64,000 bases of DNA from UBA11957 sp963603285 (lineage in GTDB: Bacteria; Bacillota; Clostridia; Lachnospirales; Lachnospiraceae), in assembly GCA_963603285.1 (NCBI GenBank), contig CAVCMG010000010.1, positions 25,470 to 89,469 of the forward strand, in the 5' to 3' direction. A program made the position numbers and the translations under genes. Positions 16,265-24,831 of the stretch are shown piece after piece; position 1 is the first letter of the stretch, and each line of letters opens with the position of its first letter. The notes under the pieces are model-generated. The model was not told the origin of the DNA, did no database searches, and saw only the letters and a list, made by a program, of their open reading frames with translations.

Positions 16265-17596
16265 CTACTTTTCCTTCATAACGCTTAAATAGGCCGGACG
16301 GATGATCTTGCCCATACCGATGATTTCCTCGATCCGGTGTGCGCTCCATCCGCTGATCCTGGCGATGGCAAATAACGGGGTGTACAGCTCCAGCGGGATC
16401 CCCAGCATGTCATAGACAAAGCCACTGTAGAAATCCACGTTCGGGCTTACACCTTTAAAGATCTTCCGCTTCTCGGCGATCAGCTCCGGAGCGATCGTCT
16501 CGATAGCATTGTACAGATGCATACTGCGCTGTTCACCCTTGGCCTCGGCCAGCTTTTCCACAAAGCCCTTGAAGATCCGCTCTCGGGGATCAGACAGCGA
16601 ATATACGGCATGTCCCATACCATAGATCAAGCCCTGCCGGTCAAACGTCTCCTTGTCCAGGATCTTTTTCAGATATGCCCGTACCTCGTCATCATCTCCG
16701 ATATTGCTGACATTGGTGCGGATATCCTTCATCATCTCCATAACCTTTAAATTCGCGCCACCGTGCTTTGGTCCTTTCAGGGAGGACATCGCCGCACCGA
16801 TCGCCGAATAGGTATCCGAGCCGGAGGAAGTTACCACGCGGGTTGTAAAGGTAGAGTTATTACCGCCGCCATGCTCCATATGCAGCATCAGCGCCACATC
16901 CATAACCTGCGCCTCCAGCGGGGTAAAGGACTTGTCCGGGCGCAGCATCATCAGCAGATTCTCTGCGGTGGACAGCTGGGGATCCGGGCGGTGGATATAC
17001 ATACTGCCGTTATTGTCGTAATGGTTATAGGCATGGTAGCCGTAGACCGCCAGCATCGGAAATACCGCAATCAGCTGGATACACTGGCGCAGCACATTCT
17101 CCACAGAAATATCCGATACATTCGTATCATAGGACGCCAGCGTCAGGATACTGCGGGTCATCGAATTCATGATGTCCTTCGACGGCGCTTTCATGATCAC
17201 ATCGCGGGTAAAATTGGTCGGCAGATCGCGGCAGTGCCAGATCATTTCCTTAAAATCGGCAAACTCCTCTTCATCCGGCAAACGACCAAACAACAGCAGA
17301 AACGCCGTACGTTCATAGCCAAACCGCTCCCTGCCGTAGGATTCGATCAGCTCTTCCACGCGGTAGCCTCTGTACCACAGCTCACCGTCACAGGGAATCC
17401 GCTGTCCGTCAACCTCCCGGACAGAAACGATCTTTGAGATCGAAGTCAGTCCTGTGACAACACCTTTTCCGTTGAGATCTCTGAGCCCCCGGTATACACC
17501 GTACTTTTTGAACAGTTCATCTGAAATACTGTCGTTTTCCCGGCAGACCGGGGCCATCTTCTGTGCATATGCCTGCATTTTTTCTTCAAATCCCAT
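16265..17596 (-). CDS. gltA: citrate synthase (Si type)
   Basis: 443 residues. The catalytic pieces are present: His242 (EHGGGNNS), His278 (GPKHGGAN), His329 (GMGHAVYS) and Asp388 (SPNVDFYSG). The enzyme condenses acetyl-CoA and oxaloacetate into citrate in the cytoplasm. In a fermentative anaerobe this probably feeds glutamate synthesis through a partial TCA cycle. The length fits the long clostridial branch, which can also be annotated 2-methylcitrate synthase, but no methylcitrate genes are present. An AGGAGG site precedes the ATG, and the promoter has TTGACA, 18 bases, TATAAT. Confidence 0.92.
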   Translation of the reverse strand: MGFEEKMQAYAQKMAPVCRENDSISDELFKKYGVYRGLRDLNGKGVVTGLTSISKIVSVREVDGQRIPCDGELWYRGYRVEELIESYGRERFGYERTAFLLLFGRLPDEEEFADFKEMIWHCRDLPTNFTRDVIMKAPSKDIMNSMTRSILTLASYDTNVSDISVENVLRQCIQLIAVFPMLAVYGYHAYNHYDNNGSMYIHRPDPQLSTAENLLMMLRPDKSFTPLEAQVMDVALMLHMEHGGGNNSTFTTRVVTSSGSDTYSAIGAAMSSLKGPKHGGANLKVMEMMKDIRTNVSNIGDDDEVRAYLKKILDKETFDRQGLIYGMGHAVYSLSDPRERIFKGFVEKLAEAKGEQRSMHLYNAIETIAPELIAEKRKIFKGVSPNVDFYSGFVYDMLGIPLELYTPLFAIARISGWSAHRIEEIIGMGKIIRPAYLSVMKEK

Positions 17597-17698
17597 AGCT
17601 CGCCTCCTGTTTTGGGCAAGTCATCTCACTTTCCGTCCTATTCCCCCTCAGCCTGAAGGTCTGCCGGATGTCTACAACTCACCAGATTATGTAAATCT

Positions 17699-17728
17699 AT
17701 TATAAAAGCCGCCAAAACAGACTGTCAA
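17699..17728 (-). promoter_or_regulatory. citrate synthase promoter
   Basis: Minus strand TTGACA (17723-17728), 18-base spacer, TATAAT (17699-17704). The ~95-base leader contains TTGTAGACAT, which loosely resembles a GntR-type dyad. Confidence 0.75.
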
Positions 17729-17770
17729 TCAGTTTCCTCTTTTTTAAGAAATGGTTTACAGACTGTTCAT

Positions 17771-17806
17771 TACCATAAGAAACACGCTTTGCGAGTTTCT
17801 CATGGT
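17771..17806. repeat. long imperfect hairpin, no T-tract
   Basis: ACCATAAGAAACACGC pairs with GCGAGTTTCTCATGGT (14 of 16 positions) across TTT. It lies between the YwiB-like gene and the citrate synthase promoter and is not followed by T, so it is not a simple terminator. Confidence 0.6.
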
Positions 17807-17823
17807 TATGCTAAGGCAATAAA

Positions 17824-17848
17824 ATAAAAAGGCCCTGTGGACCTTTTT
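17824..17848 (-). terminator. terminator of the YwiB-like gene
   Basis: AAAAAGG and CCTTTTT pair with an inner CC/GG, just past the stop codon at 17860. Confidence 0.65.
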
Positions 17849-17859
17849 ACCTGAAAATT

Positions 17860-18309
17860 TTAAAGTATAAAGCTGCTGCCTCTGGCCATGATCTCCAGCT
17901 TCAGCTCGCAGTCTACGGCATGCTCTCCGTTCATTTCCAGCGCATATTTCACATCCAGATCGATCCGGTCGTCGGTCTCGTGCATCGTATAGCTCGTCGT
18001 CGATATGCCCATCTCGATCTCACCAAAGGGTGTGCCGTACATACTCATATTCTTGCGGTTTTCCTGAAAGATCATCTGCACATTGATCGCGCCGCTTTTG
18101 TTGACCTCCAGCACCTCGGGATGCAGCTTTACCGTATTTACGGCGCTCATCTCTGCCTCTTCATATATCTCCTCGTACTGCACATACCGTTCTCCATTCT
18201 CCGTATAAAAGCGGCCGGACGTCACAATAGAGATCGGTTCTTCAGACGTCTGTGATTCTACGGGCGATGACTGGATCCCTGTCACTCTTACCAGTACTTC
18301 TTCTGTCAT
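17860..18309 (-). CDS. DUF1934 (YwiB-like) beta-barrel protein
   Basis: 149 residues with alternating strands typical of the DUF1934 calycin-like barrel: VLVRVTGIQSS, GRFYTENGERYVQYEE, YGTPFGEIEMGISTTSYTMHE and the last strands VDCELKLEIMA. No catalytic residues are known in the family. GGAGG precedes the ATG, and a promoter (TTGCAA, 17 bases, TACAAT) lies ~75 bases upstream, so it need not depend on the germination operon that ends just upstream. Function unknown. Confidence 0.8.
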   Translation of the reverse strand: MTEEVLVRVTGIQSSPVESQTSEEPISIVTSGRFYTENGERYVQYEEIYEEAEMSAVNTVKLHPEVLEVNKSGAINVQMIFQENRKNMSMYGTPFGEIEMGISTTSYTMHETDDRIDLDVKYALEMNGEHAVDCELKLEIMARGSSFIL

Positions 18310-18386
18310 ACGCTTCCTCCGTTCGTAAATTCGATAAGTTCACCGTACAGACGCCCTGAAGCTGCCTGTACAGTTCTGTACCAGAC

Positions 18387-18415
18387 ATTGTATACTGCCA
18401 CAGCCTGTTTTGCAA
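18387..18415 (-). promoter_or_regulatory. promoter of the YwiB-like gene
   Basis: Minus strand TTGCAA (18410-18415), 17 bases, TACAAT (18387-18392). Confidence 0.55.
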
Positions 18416-18487
18416 GCGCTGTTCCTCTTTGCTGTCTGTTTTCTCCCGTCCGCAGACTGCCTGTTTTGTCAGCTTCCGCGCAAACGG

Positions 18488-19957
18488 TCAGCTTTCCTTT
18501 ATCCATAGGCAGCCATTTTTTTCGATCACCTCTGGCAGACCGGTTTTGTTTTTCCCATTCTCCCAGTCCACCAGAAGCTGCTGCAACGTCAGATGGCCCT
18601 TTGCCGGGCCAAACCGGTTTTCATACAGCTCAGAGATATATTTTCCAACACCGTTTTCGCCTGTATCCGTCTTTAAAAGACTGCGGATATCCTCTGCCGC
18701 AAAGACATAGCTGTTTTCATCCATCTCCTGCCAGGCAGCCAGCTCATCAAAAAGCCGTGATGCCATCTTCCGGTTTTCCATCAGCTTTTCTCCCAGAATC
18801 GTCACCTCGATATGACCGAAATCCGGCTGCAGATTCTGACTGTCACCAAAGATCTCACGGGCATCGGCAAAGCTTCTGGCTGAAATCTCACTTACCTCCC
18901 CCTTTTCCTGCAAAGGGAACCAGAACACATAGCCATCCTCCGACCAGTCCGCTGCAAAAGTCCCCACATAGGCCCTGTCCTGTACCTCTACACCACTGTA
19001 GCGGTACACGAAAAGCACCAGTGCCAGAAGACCCAGCGCCACCAGATCCTTCCAGCGCCACAGCCGCGCACTGCCCTCGGGCACACCCAGAAGCCGCAGG
19101 CAGCCAAAGATCTTTTCCAGCAAAAGTCCCGCCGCCAGAAATACCGCAAACAAAAAGGCTCCGGCCCACAGCGCGTCCACCCGTTCCAGAAACTTTCCCG
19201 GCACACTGATTCCCTGCAAAAGACTCAGCGTCGGCCACCGGCGGTACATGGTCCCCTGTGCGCCATATACCAGACCGAAAAGCACACAGATTCCCGCAAG
19301 AAAAAGCCCCAGAATCAGGTAAAGTCCCTCCTTACTGTCCGGCCACATCCCCTTTTTCCCCGTTCCCGGGATCAGCAGCATATACCATGACACCAGAAGA
19401 TACACACCGGCCGCCAGTAAAATCTGGCGGATATCCACAGACAGCTCTCCCAGCCGCGAAAAATCCGGTATCTGCCTGATGCCAAGAAGCGGCATTCCCA
19501 CGACAAACAAAAGAAGCCACGGCAAAGACACAGCCACCATCCGCTGCCACGTACTTTCCCGCTTTCCCCAGGCAGGCAGAAGCATCAGAAGAATCAGTCC
19601 CCACGCCATCCACAGCTGCATACCGTTCCAGAAGCAGTCCCGGATAAAGAGCGCACTGCTGCCAGTCAACGCGATGCAGACCGCCGTATACCAGAGCAGC
19701 CGCACCACAGCCAGTATTTTTTGCCCTTTACCCTGCACCGGCTGCCGTACCGCCTGTGGCATAGCCAGTCCGATCCTGTGCAGCACACAGAGGACAGCTG
19801 TTCCCAGCAGTATTCCAACCGCCCCGTTATACCCGGTAAACAGACGGCTTTTTGGCAGAAACAGCGAAAAAATCGCGGCTGCCACCGTAAAGTAACGCCA
19901 GGGCTGCACCTGTTTTCGTTTTTGCCAGACTCTGCCCTGCTTTATTTTCTCTTTCAT
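18488..19957 (-). CDS. germinant receptor subunit: GerB-type permease fused to N-terminal GerC domain
   Basis: 489 residues. Residues ~1-325 hold about ten hydrophobic helices in the amino-acid-permease style of GerKB. Right after the last helix the sequence becomes soluble: VQDRAYVGTFAADWSEDGY, then LQPDFGHIEVTILGEKLM. This follows domain 1 of GerC/GerKC lipoproteins (NRAYVLGxGID..., LDFGHxKVxxLGEEL). The lipobox is replaced by the preceding helix, and the C-terminal GerC domain (~170 residues) is missing. The ATG overlaps the stop of the GerA-type gene by four bases. The role would be germinant sensing in the spore inner membrane. Confidence 0.75.
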   Translation of the reverse strand: MKEKIKQGRVWQKRKQVQPWRYFTVAAAIFSLFLPKSRLFTGYNGAVGILLGTAVLCVLHRIGLAMPQAVRQPVQGKGQKILAVVRLLWYTAVCIALTGSSALFIRDCFWNGMQLWMAWGLILLMLLPAWGKRESTWQRMVAVSLPWLLLFVVGMPLLGIRQIPDFSRLGELSVDIRQILLAAGVYLLVSWYMLLIPGTGKKGMWPDSKEGLYLILGLFLAGICVLFGLVYGAQGTMYRRWPTLSLLQGISVPGKFLERVDALWAGAFLFAVFLAAGLLLEKIFGCLRLLGVPEGSARLWRWKDLVALGLLALVLFVYRYSGVEVQDRAYVGTFAADWSEDGYVFWFPLQEKGEVSEISARSFADAREIFGDSQNLQPDFGHIEVTILGEKLMENRKMASRLFDELAAWQEMDENSYVFAAEDIRSLLKTDTGENGVGKYISELYENRFGPAKGHLTLQQLLVDWENGKNKTGLPEVIEKNGCLWIKES

Positions 19958-21435
19958 ACCCCGGTATCCTCCCCGTGCGTCTTTCTGAGCCGTATCGACT
20001 CCTCCTCATTCACAAAATATGGCCTGTTTCTTAACCCCGCCATCGGCTTTCTGTACAGACCGTCCTGCGCATTCAATGTGTGACGGTGTACGATCTGCAG
20101 ATACGGGACACCAAAGCTTGTCAGTCCGCACAGATGCAGAAGCAGCCAGAAGCTGCCGCCCACGATACCGGCAAGTCCCAGAAAACCGCCAAGGAAAATA
20201 AACAGAAACCGCACCAGACGCAGCGCGCCGCCAAATTCCTCATCCGGCACCGCAAACGTACAGAGCGCTCCAAACGCCACGACAATCACCGACATCGGAC
20301 TGACCAGATTGGCTGACACGGCGGCATCTCCGATGATCAGCCCGCCCACGATACCGATCGTCCCGCTTAACGGCCCCGGCATCCGTACCCCGGCTTCCCG
20401 GATCACCTCAAACGACAGTTCCATCAAAAGCACCTCGATCAGCGGAGGAAACGGCACGCCACTACGGGACTCTGCCAGAGACAGCAAAAGCGGTGTCGGC
20501 AGGATCTGGGTATGAAAGCTGACGACAGCCAGATAAAAGGAAGAAATATACAGAGCCGCCAGCATGGCCCCATACCGGATCAGCCGGGCAAAGCTGACGA
20601 TTTCAAAATGATTGTACCTGTCCTCGCTGACCCGCAGAAAGTCCGAAAATCCTGCTGGAAGCATCAGCGCCGTGGGTGAATTGTCACACAGCAATACGAC
20701 TCTGCCCTGCAGAATCTCCTGTGCTGCCCGGTCCGGCCGTTGGGTGGTCTGAAACTGCGGGAAAGGCGAAGCCCAGTCCTTTTTTAAGAGCTGTTCGAGT
20801 GTGCCGCTGTCAAATACGCCATCGATCAGCCATTCTTCGACGCCCTCCTGCAGCCTTTGCAGAAATTCCGGCCGTGCCAGCCTTTCCATATATAAAAAGG
20901 CGATCGTGGTCTCTGAACGCACACCGGCCTTTTTTTCCACCACCTTAAAGTCAGCACTGCGCAGCCGCTTGCGCACCAGCGCTTCATTGGCTTTGACCGA
21001 ATCGCAGAAGCCCTCCGAAGAGCCCCGGATCACCTTTTCCGCTTCACAGCTGCCCACCGGCTTTCCCGGATACCCCTTGTCTGCAACAGAAACGGCCACC
21101 GGACAGCCCTCGGCAAATAAAAGCACATCCCCGGTAAACAGCACGGCGATTGCTTCCTCCAGTGTCGTAAAACGCTTGCTCTTACCGGCACCGATGCCAT
21201 CCTCTGCCAGAAGGTTTTTTTGTTCTTCCAGAGAACGCTCATCCAGCTGGTGCAAAAGATCAGCGATCACCGACTGGTCCAGCAATACATTGGATACCGT
21301 CGTCTCCCCGTACACCAGAAATATCCGCCCCTCTTTAAGGCGGATCTCCTGCCGGACAATATCCATACAGTCCTTTAACATATCCTCCACATGCGCGATA
21401 TTTTCATCCAGATTTTCCACAACAGGTATTGCCAT
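19954..21435 (-). CDS. spore germination protein, GerA/GerKA family
   Basis: 493 residues from ATG 21435, with AAAGGAG six bases upstream. A longer frame runs back through a terminator hairpin and is not used. The N-terminal soluble half contains the substrate-side domains (RPDRAAQEILQGRVVLLCDNSP is a family hallmark). The C-terminal half has four to five helices, including LPTPLLLSLAESRSGVPFPP and SGTIGIVGGLIIGDAAVSANLVSP. It is the A subunit of a nutrient germinant receptor in the spore inner membrane. A sigma-G type promoter lies immediately upstream, and the GerB-GerC fusion follows. Confidence 0.9.
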   Translation of the reverse strand: MAIPVVENLDENIAHVEDMLKDCMDIVRQEIRLKEGRIFLVYGETTVSNVLLDQSVIADLLHQLDERSLEEQKNLLAEDGIGAGKSKRFTTLEEAIAVLFTGDVLLFAEGCPVAVSVADKGYPGKPVGSCEAEKVIRGSSEGFCDSVKANEALVRKRLRSADFKVVEKKAGVRSETTIAFLYMERLARPEFLQRLQEGVEEWLIDGVFDSGTLEQLLKKDWASPFPQFQTTQRPDRAAQEILQGRVVLLCDNSPTALMLPAGFSDFLRVSEDRYNHFEIVSFARLIRYGAMLAALYISSFYLAVVSFHTQILPTPLLLSLAESRSGVPFPPLIEVLLMELSFEVIREAGVRMPGPLSGTIGIVGGLIIGDAAVSANLVSPMSVIVVAFGALCTFAVPDEEFGGALRLVRFLFIFLGGFLGLAGIVGGSFWLLLHLCGLTSFGVPYLQIVHRHTLNAQDGLYRKPMAGLRNRPYFVNEEESIRLRKTHGEDTGV

Positions 21436-21453
21436 AAGACGCTCCTTTCCATG

Positions 21454-21490
21454 AAAAAAGAAGTATCTCCATGCCGGAAATACTTCTTTT
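21454..21490 (-). terminator. terminator of the ispE-gntR operon
   Basis: On the minus strand AAGAAGTAT pairs with ATACTTCTT around a 13-base loop and is followed by TTTTC. It sits between gntR and the ribosome binding site of the GerA-type gene. Confidence 0.75.
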
Positions 21491-21519
21491 ATCATGCCCC
21501 AAAGAGCCTTATTTCATTC
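21490..21519 (-). promoter_or_regulatory. predicted sigma-G (forespore) promoter for the germination operon
   Basis: Minus strand GAATG (21515-21519), 18 bases, CATGATA (21490-21496). This matches the Bacillus sigma-G pattern GHATR-N18-CATNNTA. The predicted start (~21483) falls inside the preceding terminator stem, so this transcript would lack the 5' arm and escape termination. Confidence 0.65.
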
Positions 21520-21545
21520 TTTTGGTAACCGTATGATCTGAATCC

Positions 21546-22217
21546 TTACTGTTTGGTTTTCAGCATACGGATAATCGACTGCTGCTGATTCTCGATATGG
21601 CGGCACAGGATCGTGCGTGCTTCCTCGACGTTACGCTCTTCAAGGGCTTCGCAGATCGCTTTATGCTCCGCAGAAAGTCCCTTACGGACATCCTGATTTT
21701 TCAGATGCTCGATACGGTAGCGGTACATCTGCTCGCGCAGGTTGTTGGTAATATTACAAAGACAGGCATTGTCTGTTGCTTTATAGATCAGGGAATGGAA
21801 ATTCTCATCTGCCTGGGCCAGTGCCGTCAGATCGTTCTTGTCGATCGCCGCATCAAATTCGGCGGCTGCCGCACGGATCGCACCAAACTGCTCGTCCGTC
21901 ATACGTTCACAGGCAAAGCGCACGGCCATCTCTTCCAGTCCGAGACGTACCTCCAGCACCTCCACCAGATCCTTCTCTGTAATCTGGGCCACCTGCGCAC
22001 CGCGGCGCGGCATCATAATAACTAGTCCCTCCTGCTCCAGCTTATGGATCGCCTCACGGACCGGTGTCCGGCTCACACCCAGCTTATTGGCCAGCGTAAT
22101 CTCCATCAGACGCTCTCCCGGCTGCAGTTCTCCGGTAAGGATGGCCTGCCGCAGGGTCTTAAAGACCACATCACGAAGCGGCAGATATTCATTCATATCC
22201 ACGTGAAAATCGTTCAT
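21546..22217 (-). CDS. GntR-family transcriptional regulator, FCD (FadR-like) subfamily
   Basis: 223 residues. A winged-helix domain occupies ~12-80 (TLRQAILTGELQPGERLMEITLANKLGVSRTPVREAI is the GntR signature region). An all-helical FCD effector domain follows (VLEVRLGLEEMAVR, then DENFHSLIYKAT and HKAICEAL), with Asp and His placed as in metal-binding FCD proteins. It would sense a small carboxylate-like ligand. It lies 45 bases downstream of ispE in one operon. The dyad TTGTATACAA upstream of ispE resembles FCD operators, so autoregulation is likely. Confidence 0.88.
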   Translation of the reverse strand: MNDFHVDMNEYLPLRDVVFKTLRQAILTGELQPGERLMEITLANKLGVSRTPVREAIHKLEQEGLVIMMPRRGAQVAQITEKDLVEVLEVRLGLEEMAVRFACERMTDEQFGAIRAAAAEFDAAIDKNDLTALAQADENFHSLIYKATDNACLCNITNNLREQMYRYRIEHLKNQDVRKGLSAEHKAICEALEERNVEEARTILCRHIENQQQSIIRMLKTKQ

Positions 22218-22262
22218 CTTTTGTTCCTCCGCTTTGAAAAGATTTTTCCTGTGTAATTATTT

Positions 22263-23117
22263 TCAGTTAAAAAAACTTGTCAGGTATACCACCTGTGCCA
22301 GACCGCTGGCTTTTATGGCCTGTTTTGCCTTTTTGCCCTGCGTGGCGTCCTCAAATATGCCAAACACTGTCGGCCCGCTGCCACTCATCATGGCTCCCAG
22401 CGCACCGTTTTTCAGCATCGCATCCCGGATCTTACCGATCTGGGGATACGCAGGGATCGTCACCGTTTCCAGTACGTTGCCCATGCGCTCTGCCATAGTC
22501 TTCAGATCTCCGGCCTCGATCGCCGCACGCACACCGTCGATGTCCGGGTGCTCTTTCAGCTGCTCAAGATGGAGATTTTCATAGACAAACTTTGTAGAAA
22601 CACTGATCGGCGGTTTCGCGATCAGTACATAGCCCCTGGGTGCTTTTGGCAGTACCGTAAGCTTCTCCCCGATACCCTCTGCCAGAGCCGTGCCCCGCAG
22701 AATACAGTACGGTACATCCGCTCCGATCCTTACTCCACGCTCCATCAGCGCTCTTCTGGAAAGTCCCAGACCAAACATCCGGTTGACCCCCACCATAACG
22801 GCTGCTGCATCCGAGCTGCCTCCGGCCATACCTGCTGCAACCGGGATAAACTTCTCCAGCCGGATCTCTACCCCCTGCTGTATATGAAATTCGTCCATCA
22901 GAAGCTTCGCCGCACGGTAAACCAGATTGTCTTCGTTGACCGGCAGATACCGCAGATTGGTCTGCACCTGAATCCCCGGTGTATCTGTCCGTGTCAGCTC
23001 TATGCTGTCGTACATCCGGATCGTCTGCATGATCATACGGACTTCGTGGTAGCCATCCTCACGTCTTCGCACCACATCCAGACCCAGATTGATCTTTGCC
23101 ATTGCTCTTAATTTCAT
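22263..23117 (-). CDS. ispE: 4-diphosphocytidyl-2-C-methyl-D-erythritol kinase
   Basis: 284 residues, GHMP kinase. The N-terminal substrate segment AKINLGLDV contains the catalytic-site Lys. The glycine-rich ATP loop is PVAAGMAGGSSDAAA. The third GHMP motif is ALGAMMSGSGPTVFGIF. It phosphorylates CDP-methylerythritol in the non-mevalonate isoprenoid pathway, in the cytoplasm. It is first in a two-gene operon with the GntR regulator. Preceded by GGAAGG-like spacing rather than a perfect AGGAGG. Confidence 0.93.
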   Translation of the reverse strand: MKLRAMAKINLGLDVVRRREDGYHEVRMIMQTIRMYDSIELTRTDTPGIQVQTNLRYLPVNEDNLVYRAAKLLMDEFHIQQGVEIRLEKFIPVAAGMAGGSSDAAAVMVGVNRMFGLGLSRRALMERGVRIGADVPYCILRGTALAEGIGEKLTVLPKAPRGYVLIAKPPISVSTKFVYENLHLEQLKEHPDIDGVRAAIEAGDLKTMAERMGNVLETVTIPAYPQIGKIRDAMLKNGALGAMMSGSGPTVFGIFEDATQGKKAKQAIKASGLAQVVYLTSFFN

Positions 23118-23150
23118 TGCTTTTGTGCCTTCCTCTACTTATTTCGCACT

Positions 23151-23160
23151 TTGTATACAA
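23151..23160. promoter_or_regulatory. GntR/FCD-type operator upstream of ispE-gntR
   Basis: TTGTATACAA is a perfect 10-base palindrome 33 bases upstream of the ispE ATG, close to the expected promoter. It matches the operator style reported for several FCD regulators. Confidence 0.5.
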
Positions 23161-23217
23161 TACAACATCCACTGTACCATAAAAAATACAAAATGCAAAG
23201 AGGAAATTGGTAATTTT

Positions 23218-24777
23218 TTAACTTTCTACCTTTTTCACAAGAAAAACGGTCTGTCCCGGTGCAGGTTCACCCTGCAGATCGTTTAAAGCCATGATATCTT
23301 CCACAGTCGTATAGTAGGTTTTGGCCAGATCCCACAGTGTATCCTGCTGCCCGATTCTGCAGCAGACGATGCCCGGAAGCGCCCGGATCTTATCCATATT
23401 CAGCGGCTGCGTAGTGATCTCGCGAAGCAGCGGGATCTCCTTTTTTTCCACAACCAGCGCGCCGCAGCTGACCAGCGCACGGATCTCGATCTCATGGCTG
23501 TCCGCCATCGTTGTCGACAGCTGTTCCAGATCAGCCTGCAGCTCGTAATCGATCTCGCCGTGCATATCCGGCACTTCGATCATCTGTTCAAAGGGCAGCA
23601 CCGTCTCCATCGCATAAAATGGCATCTCATCGTCGCTGACAATATACAGAATCCTTACCTTTAGGATGCCTTCCACGGCCAGACCGCCCGGCGTCACACG
23701 GCAGTCATCCACCCGCAGCCGGGCATTGCTGTGGCAGATCTGCAGGATTTTCCCCTGTGCCTCCCCCGTACTCACGCGGTCGCTGACACGGCATTTGGCC
23801 TCATTGCGCACCAGCAGATGTTCGATCATCGTCTGCTCCGTCACCGGCTGACATTCCCTGACCGGATCACAGACGTCCATCAGTACCGGGAACTCCTCTT
23901 CCTTTTGCAGCCGCAGGTCTGCCTCCAGCACAGCCTCCGCTGTCAGAATACGCTCCTCGCCGTTGGCATCCGGCCGGACGGCAAGCTCCTCCTGTGTCAG
24001 ACGTACCCCGATATCCGGCAGCTGGTCTGTATGGCAGCCCTCACAGGGCAGTGTACCGCTGACCGGGATAACCTGCTCGATCCATTCCGGTGGACTTAAA
24101 ATGTCCTCTCCACTGTACAAAAGGAAGACAAACATTTCCCCCGTATAGGCGATTTCGCCCTCCATACAGCGGAATTTCAGTCCGCGCGCCTCGATTTCCT
24201 GCCACAGTACCTGCTCCACATCCTGCCGGTTGGAGGGCAGAAGGATCTCTTCCTTCAGATGGATCGTCTCTTTCCTATGTACCTTTACACCCAGTATGGC
24301 TTCCTTCTGCGTTCTGCAGGATACACTGTCCTCCCCTGTCACACCCAGCGGCAGAAGCAATGTCCGCTTTTCCTGAATATCTGCCCGGAAAGAAATGACG
24401 GCCTGGATACCCAGCTTGCGCGGATGGATCAGATGCAGCGAAAGATCCTCCAGCTCCCACTGCAGGCGGATCTTGTCGCCCTCCCGGACGCCCTCCAGCC
24501 GTATCGTCTCCTCCACAGGGATCTGGCCGGTAAAGCTTCGGATGCCCCGGTTCTCATCATCTGCCACGTACAGCAGACAGAATACGAGATGACCGGACAG
24601 TGTCACGGCATCGTCCCCTACCTGCACATCATCGATATGCACGCTGCCTTTTTTCTGGATCATCCGCCCGACATCCGGGCAGCTGTCCGGTACATTAAAT
24701 TCTTCATCACAGGTGATCTGGCTCTGGGCGCTGCTTTTTTTGCAGAGCACCGGATATTCCTGCTTTTTTAACTCCAT
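23218..24777 (-). CDS. SPOCS (DUF3794) and LysM domain protein, probable spore-coat morphogenetic factor
   Basis: 519 residues from the ATG at 24777, chosen for GGAGGGA just upstream. SPOCS-type repeats occupy the N-terminal and central parts (VPDSCPDVGRMIQKKGSVHIDDVQVGDDAV, then VEGILKVRILYIV and MPFYAMETVLPFEQ). A LysM domain ends the protein (QDTLWDLAKTYYTTVEDIMALNDL). Related proteins such as SipL of Clostridioides difficile bind SpoIVA and build the coat in the mother cell. It follows a lipoprotein gene by 54 bases, and a sigma-E-like promoter precedes that unit. A role in coat or cortex assembly is inferred. Confidence 0.85.
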   Translation of the reverse strand: MELKKQEYPVLCKKSSAQSQITCDEEFNVPDSCPDVGRMIQKKGSVHIDDVQVGDDAVTLSGHLVFCLLYVADDENRGIRSFTGQIPVEETIRLEGVREGDKIRLQWELEDLSLHLIHPRKLGIQAVISFRADIQEKRTLLLPLGVTGEDSVSCRTQKEAILGVKVHRKETIHLKEEILLPSNRQDVEQVLWQEIEARGLKFRCMEGEIAYTGEMFVFLLYSGEDILSPPEWIEQVIPVSGTLPCEGCHTDQLPDIGVRLTQEELAVRPDANGEERILTAEAVLEADLRLQKEEEFPVLMDVCDPVRECQPVTEQTMIEHLLVRNEAKCRVSDRVSTGEAQGKILQICHSNARLRVDDCRVTPGGLAVEGILKVRILYIVSDDEMPFYAMETVLPFEQMIEVPDMHGEIDYELQADLEQLSTTMADSHEIEIRALVSCGALVVEKKEIPLLREITTQPLNMDKIRALPGIVCCRIGQQDTLWDLAKTYYTTVEDIMALNDLQGEPAPGQTVFLVKKVES

Positions 24778-24831
24778 GCTTCCCTCCTGCAACTGCTCTC
24801 TTTCTTTTACATGCTGTATGCGCCGTATGTG

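Noticed and set aside
18306..18506. 66-codon minus-strand frame between the GerB-GerC fusion and the YwiB-like gene, overlapping the latter by four bases
   Set aside because: No ribosome binding site at its start, no recognisable domain, and a promoter for the YwiB-like gene lies within it. More likely leader sequence.
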